DNA from: CAZKUN01 sp964555935
GTDB taxonomy: Bacteria; Armatimonadota; Zipacnadia; Zipacnadales; VGFC01
Reading direction: 5' to 3'
Assembly (NCBI GenBank): GCA_964555935.1
Contig: CAZKUN010000059.1
Location: 1-41,396, forward strand
DNA: 41,396 nt
The stretch's first letter is position 1. Each line of letters begins with the position of its first letter. Made by a program: the position numbers and the translations under genes. The notes below the pieces were generated by a model, which saw only the letters and a list, made by a program, of their open reading frames with translations, had not been told where the DNA came from and ran no database searches. Of this stretch, positions 23,902 through 31,679 are shown piece after piece.

Positions 23902-24695
23902 AACGCGTCTGCGTTGCAGCTTCCTTGCTCTGCTCTGCTGCTGCCGCCTGGGCGTACGATTCGGCGGGAGATAGCACGTTCCAGAGCGCGACGGCGGCTT
24001 TCTCGGCTGGCGAGTACCAGAAGGCTGAGTCGGGGTTTCGGGCGTGTCTCGATGAGATCGGCGATGATCCGACCATCCACTTCAACCTTGCAATGACTTC
24101 CCTCCGGCTCGAGCAGCGAGGGCTGGCGATGGCGCATCTTCTCGCGGCGCAGTCGCTATCGCCACGCGACGATGAGATCCAGCGTCAGTTGCGCGTCATG
24201 AGAGCCGAACTTGATCAGATTGAGCCTCCGCCCGCCAGTTGGCTCCACGCGCTGTGGGGGGGCTTGCGTGACGGACTCACCTACGACGAGGTGCTCTGGT
24301 CCGCGGCGCTGGTGACGCTGGCGACATCGGGCCTGCTCGGGCTATGGCTGTTGACCGGCCGACGGCGCTTCCAGTGGCCAGGCATCATCGCGATAGCCTT
24401 TGCGCTGGTGGCCTGGGGCCTGGCGGGGGCCAAGATCGTCGAGCGGGTGGGCCCTCCGGCGGCGATTGTCACCGACTCGAGCATCCCCTTGCGCGGAGGT
24501 CCCGGCGAGGAGTTCGGGGAAATCGAGCGTCTGTCGGAGGGCTCCGCAGTCACCATTCTCGAGCGTCCCCGTCTCCACGTTGGACCAGGGCTCTCCGTCA
24601 TCGTCGGACGCGACGACCTTGGGCTGTGGGCCGAGGTCAGGGCGGCATCCGGCGCTCGCGGCTACGCGCGCCGGAATCAGCTCGCCCAGTACTGA
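23898..24695 (+). CDS. batE: BatE, TPR and SH3-like membrane protein
   Basis: A 265-residue protein. A signal peptide (residues 1-19, ending AAAWA) is followed by TPR-like helices (FSAGEYQKAESGFRACLDEIGDDPTIHFNLA), two TM segments (about 130-150 and 157-175), and a C-terminal SH3-like domain starting at AAIVTDSSIPLRGGPGEEF and closing with GYARRNQL. This order is that of BatE. ATG 23898 overlaps the batD stop by four bases (ATGA). It closes the run of touching genes; the next gene begins 27 bases later. Confidence 0.85.
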   Translation: MKRVCVAASLLCSAAAAWAYDSAGDSTFQSATAAFSAGEYQKAESGFRACLDEIGDDPTIHFNLAMTSLRLEQRGLAMAHLLAAQSLSPRDDEIQRQLRVMRAELDQIEPPPASWLHALWGGLRDGLTYDEVLWSAALVTLATSGLLGLWLLTGRRRFQWPGIIAIAFALVAWGLAGAKIVERVGPPAAIVTDSSIPLRGGPGEEFGEIERLSEGSAVTILERPRLHVGPGLSVIVGRDDLGLWAEVRAASGARGYARRNQLAQY

Positions 24696-24722
24696 TCTCC
24701 AACCTGATCCGCAGGCTGCCTA

Positions 24723-26705
24723 GTGAATCAAGACGCGACCACCGAGCGCACGCACGGACTGTCGGCGCCCGCGCTAGTCATTGGCATCATCGGCGCGGCG
24801 GCGGCGTGTTTCGTCGTCTGCTGGGCCGAACTGGTTGTCAAATCCATCCAGATCGCGATCTGCCAGTTCGCTCCGGCCGCGATCGGGCTGCTGCTGCTCG
24901 TCGTCGTCATCAACGGCATCCTCAGCAAGCTCGCGAAACGCCGCCTCCTCAAGCCTCACGAGATCGTCGTCATCTACGTGATGATCCTTGTCGCGGCCCT
25001 CACCACCTCGCGCGGGCTGCTCGAGAAGGTCTTCGCGACGCTCGTCGGGGTCAACTACTTCGCCACCGAGGCCAACCACTGGCAGGAGCTGTTCTTCAAC
25101 AACATGCCCCAGTGGGCGGTCGCGTTCGACGTCCAGGGGGACATGCAGCAACCTGTCTCCGCCTGGTTCTTTGAGGGCTCGCCCCGAGGCGCCGCCATCC
25201 CGTGGGACGCGTGGGTTGAGCCGCTCATCTGGTGGGGAATTCTCGCGGTAACCGTCATCTTCAGCCTCGCCTGCATCGCGACGATCTTCCGTCGCCAGTG
25301 GGTCGATAACGAGAAGCTCACCTTCCCGCTGGTCAATCTCCCGCTTGAGATGTCCGGCGCGACGGCGATGACGGGCACGAGTTTCTTCCGCAACAAGCTC
25401 ACGTGGATCGGGTTCGCGATTCCCACGTTCGTCTTCATGCTCGACGGGCTCCACGGTCTCTTCCCGCAGATCCCCGAGATCCCGACCCAGTATCCGCTCA
25501 ACCCGATCTTCGGTAGCATGGGCAAGCCGTGGCGTGACCTCGGCTACACGGTCGCGTATTGCAGCCTCGCGGCCGTAGGGTTCGCCTACTTCCTGCCTCA
25601 GCAGTTGCTGCTCTCGCTGTGGGCGTTCTACGGGCTCATCAGGTTGCAGAACATCGTCTTTTCCGCCTTTGGGGCGCCGCCCGAAGCGATGCCGCTCTAC
25701 CCGACGAGCTTGGTCAACGGCTACCAGGTCGCGGGCGCGTATCTCGTGTTGACGGTTCACCTCGTCCGCTCGGCAATGCCTCATCTGAAAGACGTGTGGG
25801 CGCGAGTGAGGGGTGAGCCTGATGCCATCGACGACAAAGATGAATTGCTCCCGTATCGCGGCGCGGTGATCGGCCTCGCGGTCTGTTTCGTGGTCGCCGC
25901 GTGGTGGTGCATCAGGCTGGGGATGGTCTGGTATATGGCGATCATCCAGATCGCCGCTTACCTCTTCGTCGTCTGCCTCGTGATGGCGCGCTCTGTGAAC
26001 GAGGCGGGGATGCTCATGACCGAGACGAGTTTTCGCCCGGTGAATCTCGTGCAGCTCTTCACGCGACGCAGCATCATGGGACCGAAGACGCTGGGTGCTC
26101 TCGCCTTGGTGGATCCCGTCTTCCCGCGAGACCTACGCGGCAATCTCCTGAGCACGTTCTTCGATGCGCTGAAGATGTCTGACAGCGCCAAGCTCAACCG
26201 GCGGCATCTGTTCGTGGCGATCGCCATCGCGCTCGTGGTGTGCTTCCTGGTGGGCGGCTACCTCCACATGTGGTTCCCATACCGGGAGGGTGGCGTCAAC
26301 CTTTACGGGTACGTGTACCAGTCGAACAACCTCCTCGGCGTCCGCGACTACGCGCCCGTCCTCGACGCGGGCGACGAGTTCGACCACCGGCTGCCGATCT
26401 ACTTCGGTTCAGGTGTGATCGTCACGCTGATTCTGTCCGTATTGCGCCAGCAGTATTGGTGGTGGCCGCTCGCGCCCATCGGCTTTGCGTTGAGCGGCTC
26501 GTGGAGTATGATCGTCTTCTGGTGCCCGATTTTCGTGGCGTGGTTGCTGAAGTCCGTGATCACTCGATACGGCGGCATGAAGACATACTCGAACCTTCGG
26601 CCGTTGTTCCTGGGCTTGATTCTCGGCGAGTTCTCCCAGGCCGTGTTGTGGGCCACAATTGCCGGCATCTGGCGCACGCCCGCGCCCTTCTTCCCATGGC
26701 CATAG
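24723..26705 (+). CDS. Large polytopic membrane protein, DUF6785/DUF6784-like
   Basis: A 660-residue protein with about a dozen TM helices. The N-terminal part has KRRLLKPHEIVVIYVMILVAALTTSRGLLEKVF, and a middle segment RRQWVDNEKLTFPLVNLPLEM that is characteristic of this family of OPT-like transporters found mostly in Planctomycetota, Armatimonadota and relatives. Repeats of a Trp-rich loop (WVEPLIWWGILAV) and C-terminal SVITRYGGMKTYSNLRPLFLGLILGEF support it. No substrate is known. Started at GTG 24723, as no stronger start is near; the ribosome site is weak. It may be co-transcribed with the Bat operon (27-base gap) or with the following DUF2752 gene. Confidence 0.8.
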   Translation: MNQDATTERTHGLSAPALVIGIIGAAAACFVVCWAELVVKSIQIAICQFAPAAIGLLLLVVVINGILSKLAKRRLLKPHEIVVIYVMILVAALTTSRGLLEKVFATLVGVNYFATEANHWQELFFNNMPQWAVAFDVQGDMQQPVSAWFFEGSPRGAAIPWDAWVEPLIWWGILAVTVIFSLACIATIFRRQWVDNEKLTFPLVNLPLEMSGATAMTGTSFFRNKLTWIGFAIPTFVFMLDGLHGLFPQIPEIPTQYPLNPIFGSMGKPWRDLGYTVAYCSLAAVGFAYFLPQQLLLSLWAFYGLIRLQNIVFSAFGAPPEAMPLYPTSLVNGYQVAGAYLVLTVHLVRSAMPHLKDVWARVRGEPDAIDDKDELLPYRGAVIGLAVCFVVAAWWCIRLGMVWYMAIIQIAAYLFVVCLVMARSVNEAGMLMTETSFRPVNLVQLFTRRSIMGPKTLGALALVDPVFPRDLRGNLLSTFFDALKMSDSAKLNRRHLFVAIAIALVVCFLVGGYLHMWFPYREGGVNLYGYVYQSNNLLGVRDYAPVLDAGDEFDHRLPIYFGSGVIVTLILSVLRQQYWWWPLAPIGFALSGSWSMIVFWCPIFVAWLLKSVITRYGGMKTYSNLRPLFLGLILGEFSQAVLWATIAGIWRTPAPFFPWP

Positions 26706-26725
26706 CGCCGGAGGATTGCCGTCCG

Positions 26726-27193
26726 ATGACCGAGACCTCGACCACCAAAACCGTCCTGAGTGATCTCGAACGCGGCTGGCAGACGGATCTCGTCGTGTTC
26801 ATCGGCTGCGCGGCCTTGATTCTCCTGTCGTCGCTGCTGTCGATCAACGCATCAGGCGCCGTGAGCGTGACGGGGCGAGAGGGCGCATCGCTGCCCGGCG
26901 TGTGCATGGGCAAACGCCTGACGGGCGTCGATTGCCCGGGTTGCGGTTTGACGCGCAGCTTCGTCGCGATGGGCAATGGTCAATTCGCGCAGGCCTTCCA
27001 GGTGCACCGCATCGGCGTGATCATCTACTTGCTCGTGCTCCTTCAGGTGCCCCTGCGCGCCTATGCCGTCGTGCGGGGAGTGCCTTGCCTGTGGCGCGTC
27101 GAAAGCTGGCACAAGGGCATCCTAATCTGGATCGTCTTTGCAGCGCTGTGGGTGAACTGGTTCTACGCGCTCTACACGCATGAAGCGTGGTAG
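26726..27193 (+). CDS. DUF2752 membrane protein
   Basis: A 155-residue protein with a TM helix near residues 22-42, the DUF2752 signature (GVCMGKRLTGVDCPGCGLTRSFVAMGNGQFAQAFQVHRIG) and two more TM helices. The paired Cys of CPGCG are invariant in the family, which has no proven role. ATG 26726 is preferred because GGAGG lies upstream. An in-frame ATG 26696 would add ten residues and overlap the DUF6785-like gene, and has no ribosome site. A radical-SAM-like gene follows after 26 bases. Confidence 0.85.
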   Translation: MTETSTTKTVLSDLERGWQTDLVVFIGCAALILLSSLLSINASGAVSVTGREGASLPGVCMGKRLTGVDCPGCGLTRSFVAMGNGQFAQAFQVHRIGVIIYLLVLLQVPLRAYAVVRGVPCLWRVESWHKGILIWIVFAALWVNWFYALYTHEAW

Positions 27194-27219
27194 CAATCTC
27201 AATTTGAGGAGCCCTCACA

Positions 27220-28695
27220 TTGCCAGTCGATCTTCCGGACTTCTCCGCATTCCTCCCTGAACACGCGGCGCGCCTGAGCGACCTCATCCGGGGTCCGGAG
27301 TGGCAGGCTGCTCTTGCCGACGAGTCGAACATCGCCCGCCTCCGCGAGAGCGTCATCGCCGCGCCGGACATGCCCGACCCCGCGGGAGTCCTCGTGGGCG
27401 CGCTCAAGCAAGTCAACGAGGCCGACGTCCGTGCCCGCATCGCCGGCGGAGACCGCGACGTCGACGCGCTGGCATGGCGGCTTGGCGAGTGGCCGGATGA
27501 GTGGACTAACGAGCCGCCGGTGCTGTCCTTCGTGGGCGTCTACCTGACGCTCGACTGCAATGCCCGGCCGAAGTGCGTCTACTGCAATCAGCTCCCGGTG
27601 GATGGTTGCTTGCCGATGGAGGAGTGGGGGAGACTCGTCTCGGAGTTGATTCAGGGAGATGGGCAGAAGCCTTACTTCAGCTACACGGGCGGCGAGCCGC
27701 TCACATGCGGCGATGCGCTCTACGGTCCCGAAGGGCTGATCCGCCAAGCCGCCACGGCCGGCGCGCCGAGCAACATCAACACCAATGCCTTCGACCTCAC
27801 GCTCGAGGTCGCGCTGAAGATCGTCCACGCCGGCGCGGCGCGGTTGCACGTCTCGCTCGATACGCCGGATCCGGAGGTCATGGACGAGTTAGCCGGCGGG
27901 ACGGGGCGCTTCGATCTCATCACGAGGGGGCTATACAACCTCCAAGTCGCCCGCGAGCTGCTCGGCGTCAACCATCCCGTCGTCCACATCAACTGCGTGC
28001 TTACCACGCGCAGCATCTTCGAGTATCCCAAGCTGGTGGGGTTCCTGCTCGACCGCAAGCGTGTCGCGACGCCCGGCGTCGAGGGTCCGCCTCGCGCCGA
28101 TCCACACTTCCGCGATCTGGGCATCCACCTGATCCCCGTCGGCGGTCCGCAGAACGCTGACATCCGGCCGACGGCTGATGATTACGAGCGCTTCTTCACG
28201 CGGACGTGGGAAGCGGCTTCCGATGTGTGGGAGACCTACCAGGATGCGCGGGGGACTGAGGATGAGGCGAGGGTCGACTACGACAACTACGCCTTCTTCG
28301 CCAACCCATACAAGCGCGTGGAGTACCGTGGCGAGCTTCGCGATTACTGCGAGGCCGTCGCGGAGAGCACCCAGTCGACGCTGGCACTCGGCAAACGCTG
28401 CCTGGTCGCGCCGACCCAGGCGTTCTTCCTGCCTGATGGATGCCAGCACTGGTGCGGCGGCCACGGCGTCAGTCGCCCTGAGCCCATGGGTCACAGATCG
28501 ACCGGCTCCGCTCAGGGCAGCATCGCCAGCTCCCTATCGTCACTCAGGCAGTACCCCAACGAGTTCTGCACCGGCTGTCCTGTCGCAACCCTCTTCATCA
28601 ACCAGGGCGCTGAGAACGCCCTCAATGAGACGGTCAAAGGGTGGATTGAAGAAGCTGATTCCCCGCCTGCAACCCCGGAGCCACCCCCGACCTGA
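27220..28695 (+). CDS. Radical-SAM-like enzyme with unusual CX5CX2C site and C-terminal cysteines
   Basis: A 491-residue protein started at TTG 27220, with GAGGAG about ten bases upstream. Residues about 105-300 look like a radical SAM barrel: FSYTGGEPLTCGD is the SAM-binding GGEP strand, and NINTNAFDLTLEVA and RLHVSLDTPDPEVMDELAG are the next strands. The cluster motif, however, is C113-N-A-R-P-K-C119-V-Y-C122, CX5CX2C rather than CX3CX2C. The C-terminal part has further Cys in KRCLVAP, DGCQHWCGGHG and EFCTGCPV, reminiscent of SPASM-type auxiliary Fe-S clusters. It follows a DUF2752 gene. It is not the sulfatase-maturing enzyme by motif (that has CX3CX6C). Substrate unknown. Confidence 0.75.
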   Translation: MPVDLPDFSAFLPEHAARLSDLIRGPEWQAALADESNIARLRESVIAAPDMPDPAGVLVGALKQVNEADVRARIAGGDRDVDALAWRLGEWPDEWTNEPPVLSFVGVYLTLDCNARPKCVYCNQLPVDGCLPMEEWGRLVSELIQGDGQKPYFSYTGGEPLTCGDALYGPEGLIRQAATAGAPSNINTNAFDLTLEVALKIVHAGAARLHVSLDTPDPEVMDELAGGTGRFDLITRGLYNLQVARELLGVNHPVVHINCVLTTRSIFEYPKLVGFLLDRKRVATPGVEGPPRADPHFRDLGIHLIPVGGPQNADIRPTADDYERFFTRTWEAASDVWETYQDARGTEDEARVDYDNYAFFANPYKRVEYRGELRDYCEAVAESTQSTLALGKRCLVAPTQAFFLPDGCQHWCGGHGVSRPEPMGHRSTGSAQGSIASSLSSLRQYPNEFCTGCPVATLFINQGAENALNETVKGWIEEADSPPATPEPPPT

Positions 28696-28822
28696 CCGTG
28701 CCGAGAAGCACATATTCCAAGGCAGGTCGCCATCTGCCGTGCGAAGAAGAGCATATTAGTTGAGTTCCGTGTCTCATGTTGCGGCGGGACGCGGCGGACG
28801 AGGGGGGATTTGCGTACGAGGT

Positions 28823-30231
28823 ATGCGGCGTTTCGATGTCTTGGCTCTGTGTGTGCTGGCCGCTGTCTCCACATTGCGGGCGCTAGACGCAGCGGAGGAG
28901 TCGCCCTGGCCCCCACGCGTTGATAAGGTCGTGACCATTACCAAGCATGGTACCTGGGAACTCAATACAGGCGAGCGACACGCCAATTGCTCCGCAGACC
29001 AGGGAGGGCCCTGGGGAGACCCTCGCTCGGTAGACGGCAAGGCCCCCCTTCCGATCCCTTCCAGGCTGGAGCACATGTGTTGGGCGTCCGCGGACTTTGT
29101 CAACGACACGGGCGCGCCGGCTGAGATCGCGCCGCCTGTCCGAATGTCTGACAAACAGATCCTCAAGGACACGACCGCCGACTTTCGCTTCGAGATACTT
29201 GCGCCTCAGGCCAAGGCGGAACTCCGAGCTGAGATCGCGAAGATCCGTGGGATGTATGAGCCCGGGGCGGTCATCACCGAACCCGCCGTGGTTCCCCCTT
29301 ACAGTCGCGGCACCGTGCATTGGACTGGATCAGTGGTTGCGGAGCGGCACGAGGTCCGCTGCCTCCGGTATCGCGCGCGCCGACCGAAACTGACAGCCGG
29401 CTTGCGCAGCTTTGGGCTGGAGGTGACGCGCGCGTGGACCGGCGGCCCCATGCATAGCCGCCCCATCGACGGGGCCATGGCGGCGGCCACGGCTGACTGG
29501 GGCGCGGGAGAGGACAGGTGGGACCACCTGGGGCTGGGCTCGGTCGGTGAGATCTGGGCAATACGCGCCTCCCGGAGCCACGCCAGATTGGAGCCACTGG
29601 AGTGCATCACCGAGCCGGTCGTCTTCGAGCACTGGGCTGATGTCGCGCCCCCCCCGACGGGAGGCCCGGACCCATCGGAGGCCTCTTGCAGGTGGAAGCT
29701 CAGAATTGCTACACAGAGGCGCGGACGCCTTACCCGGCCAGCTTCGGCTGGGAGTTCGAATTCCCGTCGACGGGACCGTTATCTGGCCTGTGTATCGTGG
29801 ATCTGCCCAGGGGATGGACCTACACGGCCAAATCGCGGAAATGGGAGTCACCTGCGTATCGAGAGGGGGCCGTCGTCAGATTCTCCGTGCCTTTGGATGA
29901 GCCCATACGCTTCTCTCGCCAGCTAGAGCGTCTGGTCTCCCTGGAGATCGACACCGTTGATCGCGACCACCAGCCCACTGTCGCCAGAGTTGAGGTCGCG
30001 CTCCGCTCGGGTGATTCAGGATGGACCCTCGCGCGCGGGGGCACCACGGTTGCTACGGCTGAGGGTGGGCGCGCGACGTTTACGGTTGCCGCGCTTGAGC
30101 CCGGCGTATACGGCGCGCGAACTCGCGTCGCAAATCGTCCGGACCTCCCGTGGTCCGAGTGGCAGCGGTTCAGTGTGGCGATCGGTCTGCGGGCATCTCA
30201 GACGCTGACTGTGCCGACGCCCGCGCGTTGA
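28823..30231 (+). pseudogene. Secreted protein of unknown function, frame broken at a C8 tract
   Basis: ATG 28823 begins a signal peptide (MRRFDVLALCVLAAVSTLRALDAAE). The exported part is beta-rich and unlike anything I recognise; segments include VVTITKHGTWELNTGERHA, TADFRFEILAPQAKAELRAEI and VVPPYSRGTVHWTGSVVAE. At 29648-29655 there is a run of eight C. Read through it, the protein loses sense about 20 codons later; with one more C the frame continues as DGRPGPIGGLLQVEAQNCYTEARTPYP, then FGWEFEFPSTGP and VALRSGDSGW, to the stop at 30231. The whole would be about 469 residues. The break may be a sequencing error or a slippage site. Confidence 0.6.
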
Positions 30232-30243
30232 ATTCAGGCTGAA

Positions 30244-30449
30244 CTACATCTCCCGCCCAACCGCCTCCACCACGCGCCGGACTTCCTCCATCAGCCGCGT
30301 AAAGCGCCTCGGCGCGAGTTGCTGCGGGCCGATTGCGCCGATGACCGTGCGCTGGGCGCCACGCGCTACAGGCAATGCCCGGGTCCGCGCTTATCGATTC
30401 CCTCCACGACCGCTCCCAGGTTCTCGTCGGAGGACGGTCCCGTGACCAT
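30244..30449 (-). pseudogene. Orphan ferredoxin-like domain of DAHP synthase, frameshifted
   Basis: ATG 30449 lies just after the hisC stop codon. The first part reads MVTGPSSDENLGAVVEGIDKR; after a one-base frame change near 30380-30400 it continues VARGAQRTVIGAIGPQQLAP, then RFTRLMEEVRRVVEAVGREM and a stop at 30244-30246. This matches the regulatory N-terminal domain of class I-beta DAHP synthase (compare the KGQERTVIGIIG segment of the Thermotoga enzyme). The catalytic barrel that should follow (YKLxSREF onward) is absent. The length of 206 bases is one short of a whole number of codons. It is either a degraded aroF start or a free regulatory domain with a sequencing error. Confidence 0.55.
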
Positions 30450-30451
30450 GG

Positions 30452-31528
30452 CTATGATGCCGCCTCCGCGCAGACTTCCTTGAGCGCCCCGATGAACTGC
30501 TCGTTCTGGGCCTGCGTCCCGACGGTCACGCGGATGTGGGTTGGCGAGCCGAAGATGTCGCCCGTCCGCACGGCGATCCCGCGTCCGCGCAGCATGTCAA
30601 ACGCCAGCTTCGAATCGATCCCGATATCGGCGAAGATGAAGTTCGCGTGGGTCTCCGGGTAGCCCATCCCCATCGCATCGAACTGCTCGCAGAGATACTT
30701 CCGGCCCTCGCGGTTGGCCGACGCGCTCTTGACGACTTGCTCGGTGTCTTCGAGACTTGCCAGCGCGGCAACTTGGGCGATCGTGCAGACGTTGAAGGGT
30801 TCGCGCACCCGAACCAGCCACTTCATCAACTCAGCCGGGGCAAGCCCATACCCCACGCGCAAGCCCGCCAGCGCGTGGATCTTCGAGAACGTCCGCATGA
30901 CGCAGACATTCCGCCCCTGCAGCACGTAGTCCAGCCCGTTCGGGTACTCCGGGCAGTCGACGTACTCGTAGTAAGCCTCATCCAGAACCACGATCACGCG
31001 GTCCGGGATGGCGTCCATGAAGGCGTCGAGTTCGGCCTTCCTGACGATGGTGCCCGTCGGGTTGTACGGGTTGGAGATGAAGATGAGTTTGGTCTTCTCA
31101 GTCACCGCCGCAGCCATGGCTTCGAGGTCATGGGTGAAGCTCTTCGCCGGCACTTTCACCAGCGCGCAATCCATGAGCGGCGGGATCAGTCCGTAGGTCG
31201 CGAAGGGCGGGTCGGCGGAGATGACTTCCTCGCCCGCGTTCAGATACGCGTGCCCCAGCATGTAGATGACCTCATCCGAGCCACCACCGACCACCACCAT
31301 CTCGGGCTCGATGCCGTGGAACTTGGCGATGGCCTCGGTCAGTTCGGTGGACGGGAGGTCCGGGTAGAGCTGCGTCTTCTTGATGGCCTCTTCCATGGCG
31401 GCAAGCGCCTTGGGTGAAGGGCCAACGGGGTTTTCGTTGGACGCTAGCTTCAGCGGCGCGGACTTCCCGGGCGAGTAGGGCCGAATCGATCTGATGCACT
31501 CCCTGGCGAGATCGTCTGGTGATGTCAT
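30452..31528 (-). CDS. hisC: Histidinol-phosphate/aromatic aminotransferase
   Basis: A 358-residue PLP-dependent class I/II aminotransferase. Marks are KLASNENPVGPSPKAL near the N-terminus, GGGSDEVIYML, SNPYNPTGT, DEAYYEYV and the PLP lysine K216 in RTFSKIHALAGLRVGYG. HisC transfers an amino group to imidazole-acetol phosphate in histidine synthesis; close homologs also serve phenylalanine and tyrosine. The gene is not beside other his genes. Directly downstream on the same strand is a DAHP-synthase domain remnant, so an aromatic amino acid role is plausible. ATG 31528 has AAGGTT-type purines (GAAAGGTTGG) upstream. Confidence 0.88.
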   Translation of the reverse strand: MTSPDDLARECIRSIRPYSPGKSAPLKLASNENPVGPSPKALAAMEEAIKKTQLYPDLPSTELTEAIAKFHGIEPEMVVVGGGSDEVIYMLGHAYLNAGEEVISADPPFATYGLIPPLMDCALVKVPAKSFTHDLEAMAAAVTEKTKLIFISNPYNPTGTIVRKAELDAFMDAIPDRVIVVLDEAYYEYVDCPEYPNGLDYVLQGRNVCVMRTFSKIHALAGLRVGYGLAPAELMKWLVRVREPFNVCTIAQVAALASLEDTEQVVKSASANREGRKYLCEQFDAMGMGYPETHANFIFADIGIDSKLAFDMLRGRGIAVRTGDIFGSPTHIRVTVGTQAQNEQFIGALKEVCAEAAS

Positions 31529-31602
31529 TCACGCACCAACCTTTCAGCTTCCGTGAGCGCGGGCAAGGTACCACAATTGCCCTACATTGACAATGCATAC
31601 GC

Positions 31603-31621
31603 TGTCGCCGCTGAGGCGACA
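31603..31621. terminator. Hairpin upstream of hisC, 7-bp perfect stem
   Basis: TGTCGCC (31603-31609) pairs with GGCGACA (31615-31621) around a five-base loop. It lies directly beside a second, longer hairpin (31628-31656) after the end of the large secreted-protein gene, and before the start of hisC. No T-tract follows on the minus strand. Confidence 0.4.
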
Positions 31622-31627
31622 CGAAGA

Positions 31628-31656
31628 GAGGGCCCAGCCAGATCGGCCGGGCCCTC
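31628..31656 (-). terminator. Strong 12-bp hairpin after the beta-helix protein gene
   Basis: GAGGGCCCAGCC (31628-31639) pairs with GGCCGGGCCCTC (31645-31656) with one A-C mismatch and a five-base loop. It starts 24 bases after the minus-strand stop codon (31680-31682). The following minus-strand bases are CTCTTCGTG, a weak U-rich tail. It probably ends the large transcript, separating it from hisC. Confidence 0.6.
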
Positions 31657-31679
31657 GTGACGTCATGCCATCGGGGGCA

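Noticed and set aside
27220..28695. The radical SAM protein as maturation enzyme for the sulfatase in the window
   Set aside because: Anaerobic sulfatase-maturing enzymes have CX3CX6C; this protein has CX5CX2C and is far from the sulfatase gene.
28696..28822. Near-repeats GAAGCACATATT and GAAGAGCATATT before the secreted-protein gene
   Set aside because: Only two short imperfect copies, no other sign of an operator or mobile element.
30244..30449. Identification of this fragment as the C-terminus of HrcA or an IclR regulator
   Set aside because: GAIGP looked similar, but the RGxxRTVIGxIG segment, the ATG next to hisC and the fragment length fit the DAHP synthase N-terminal domain better.
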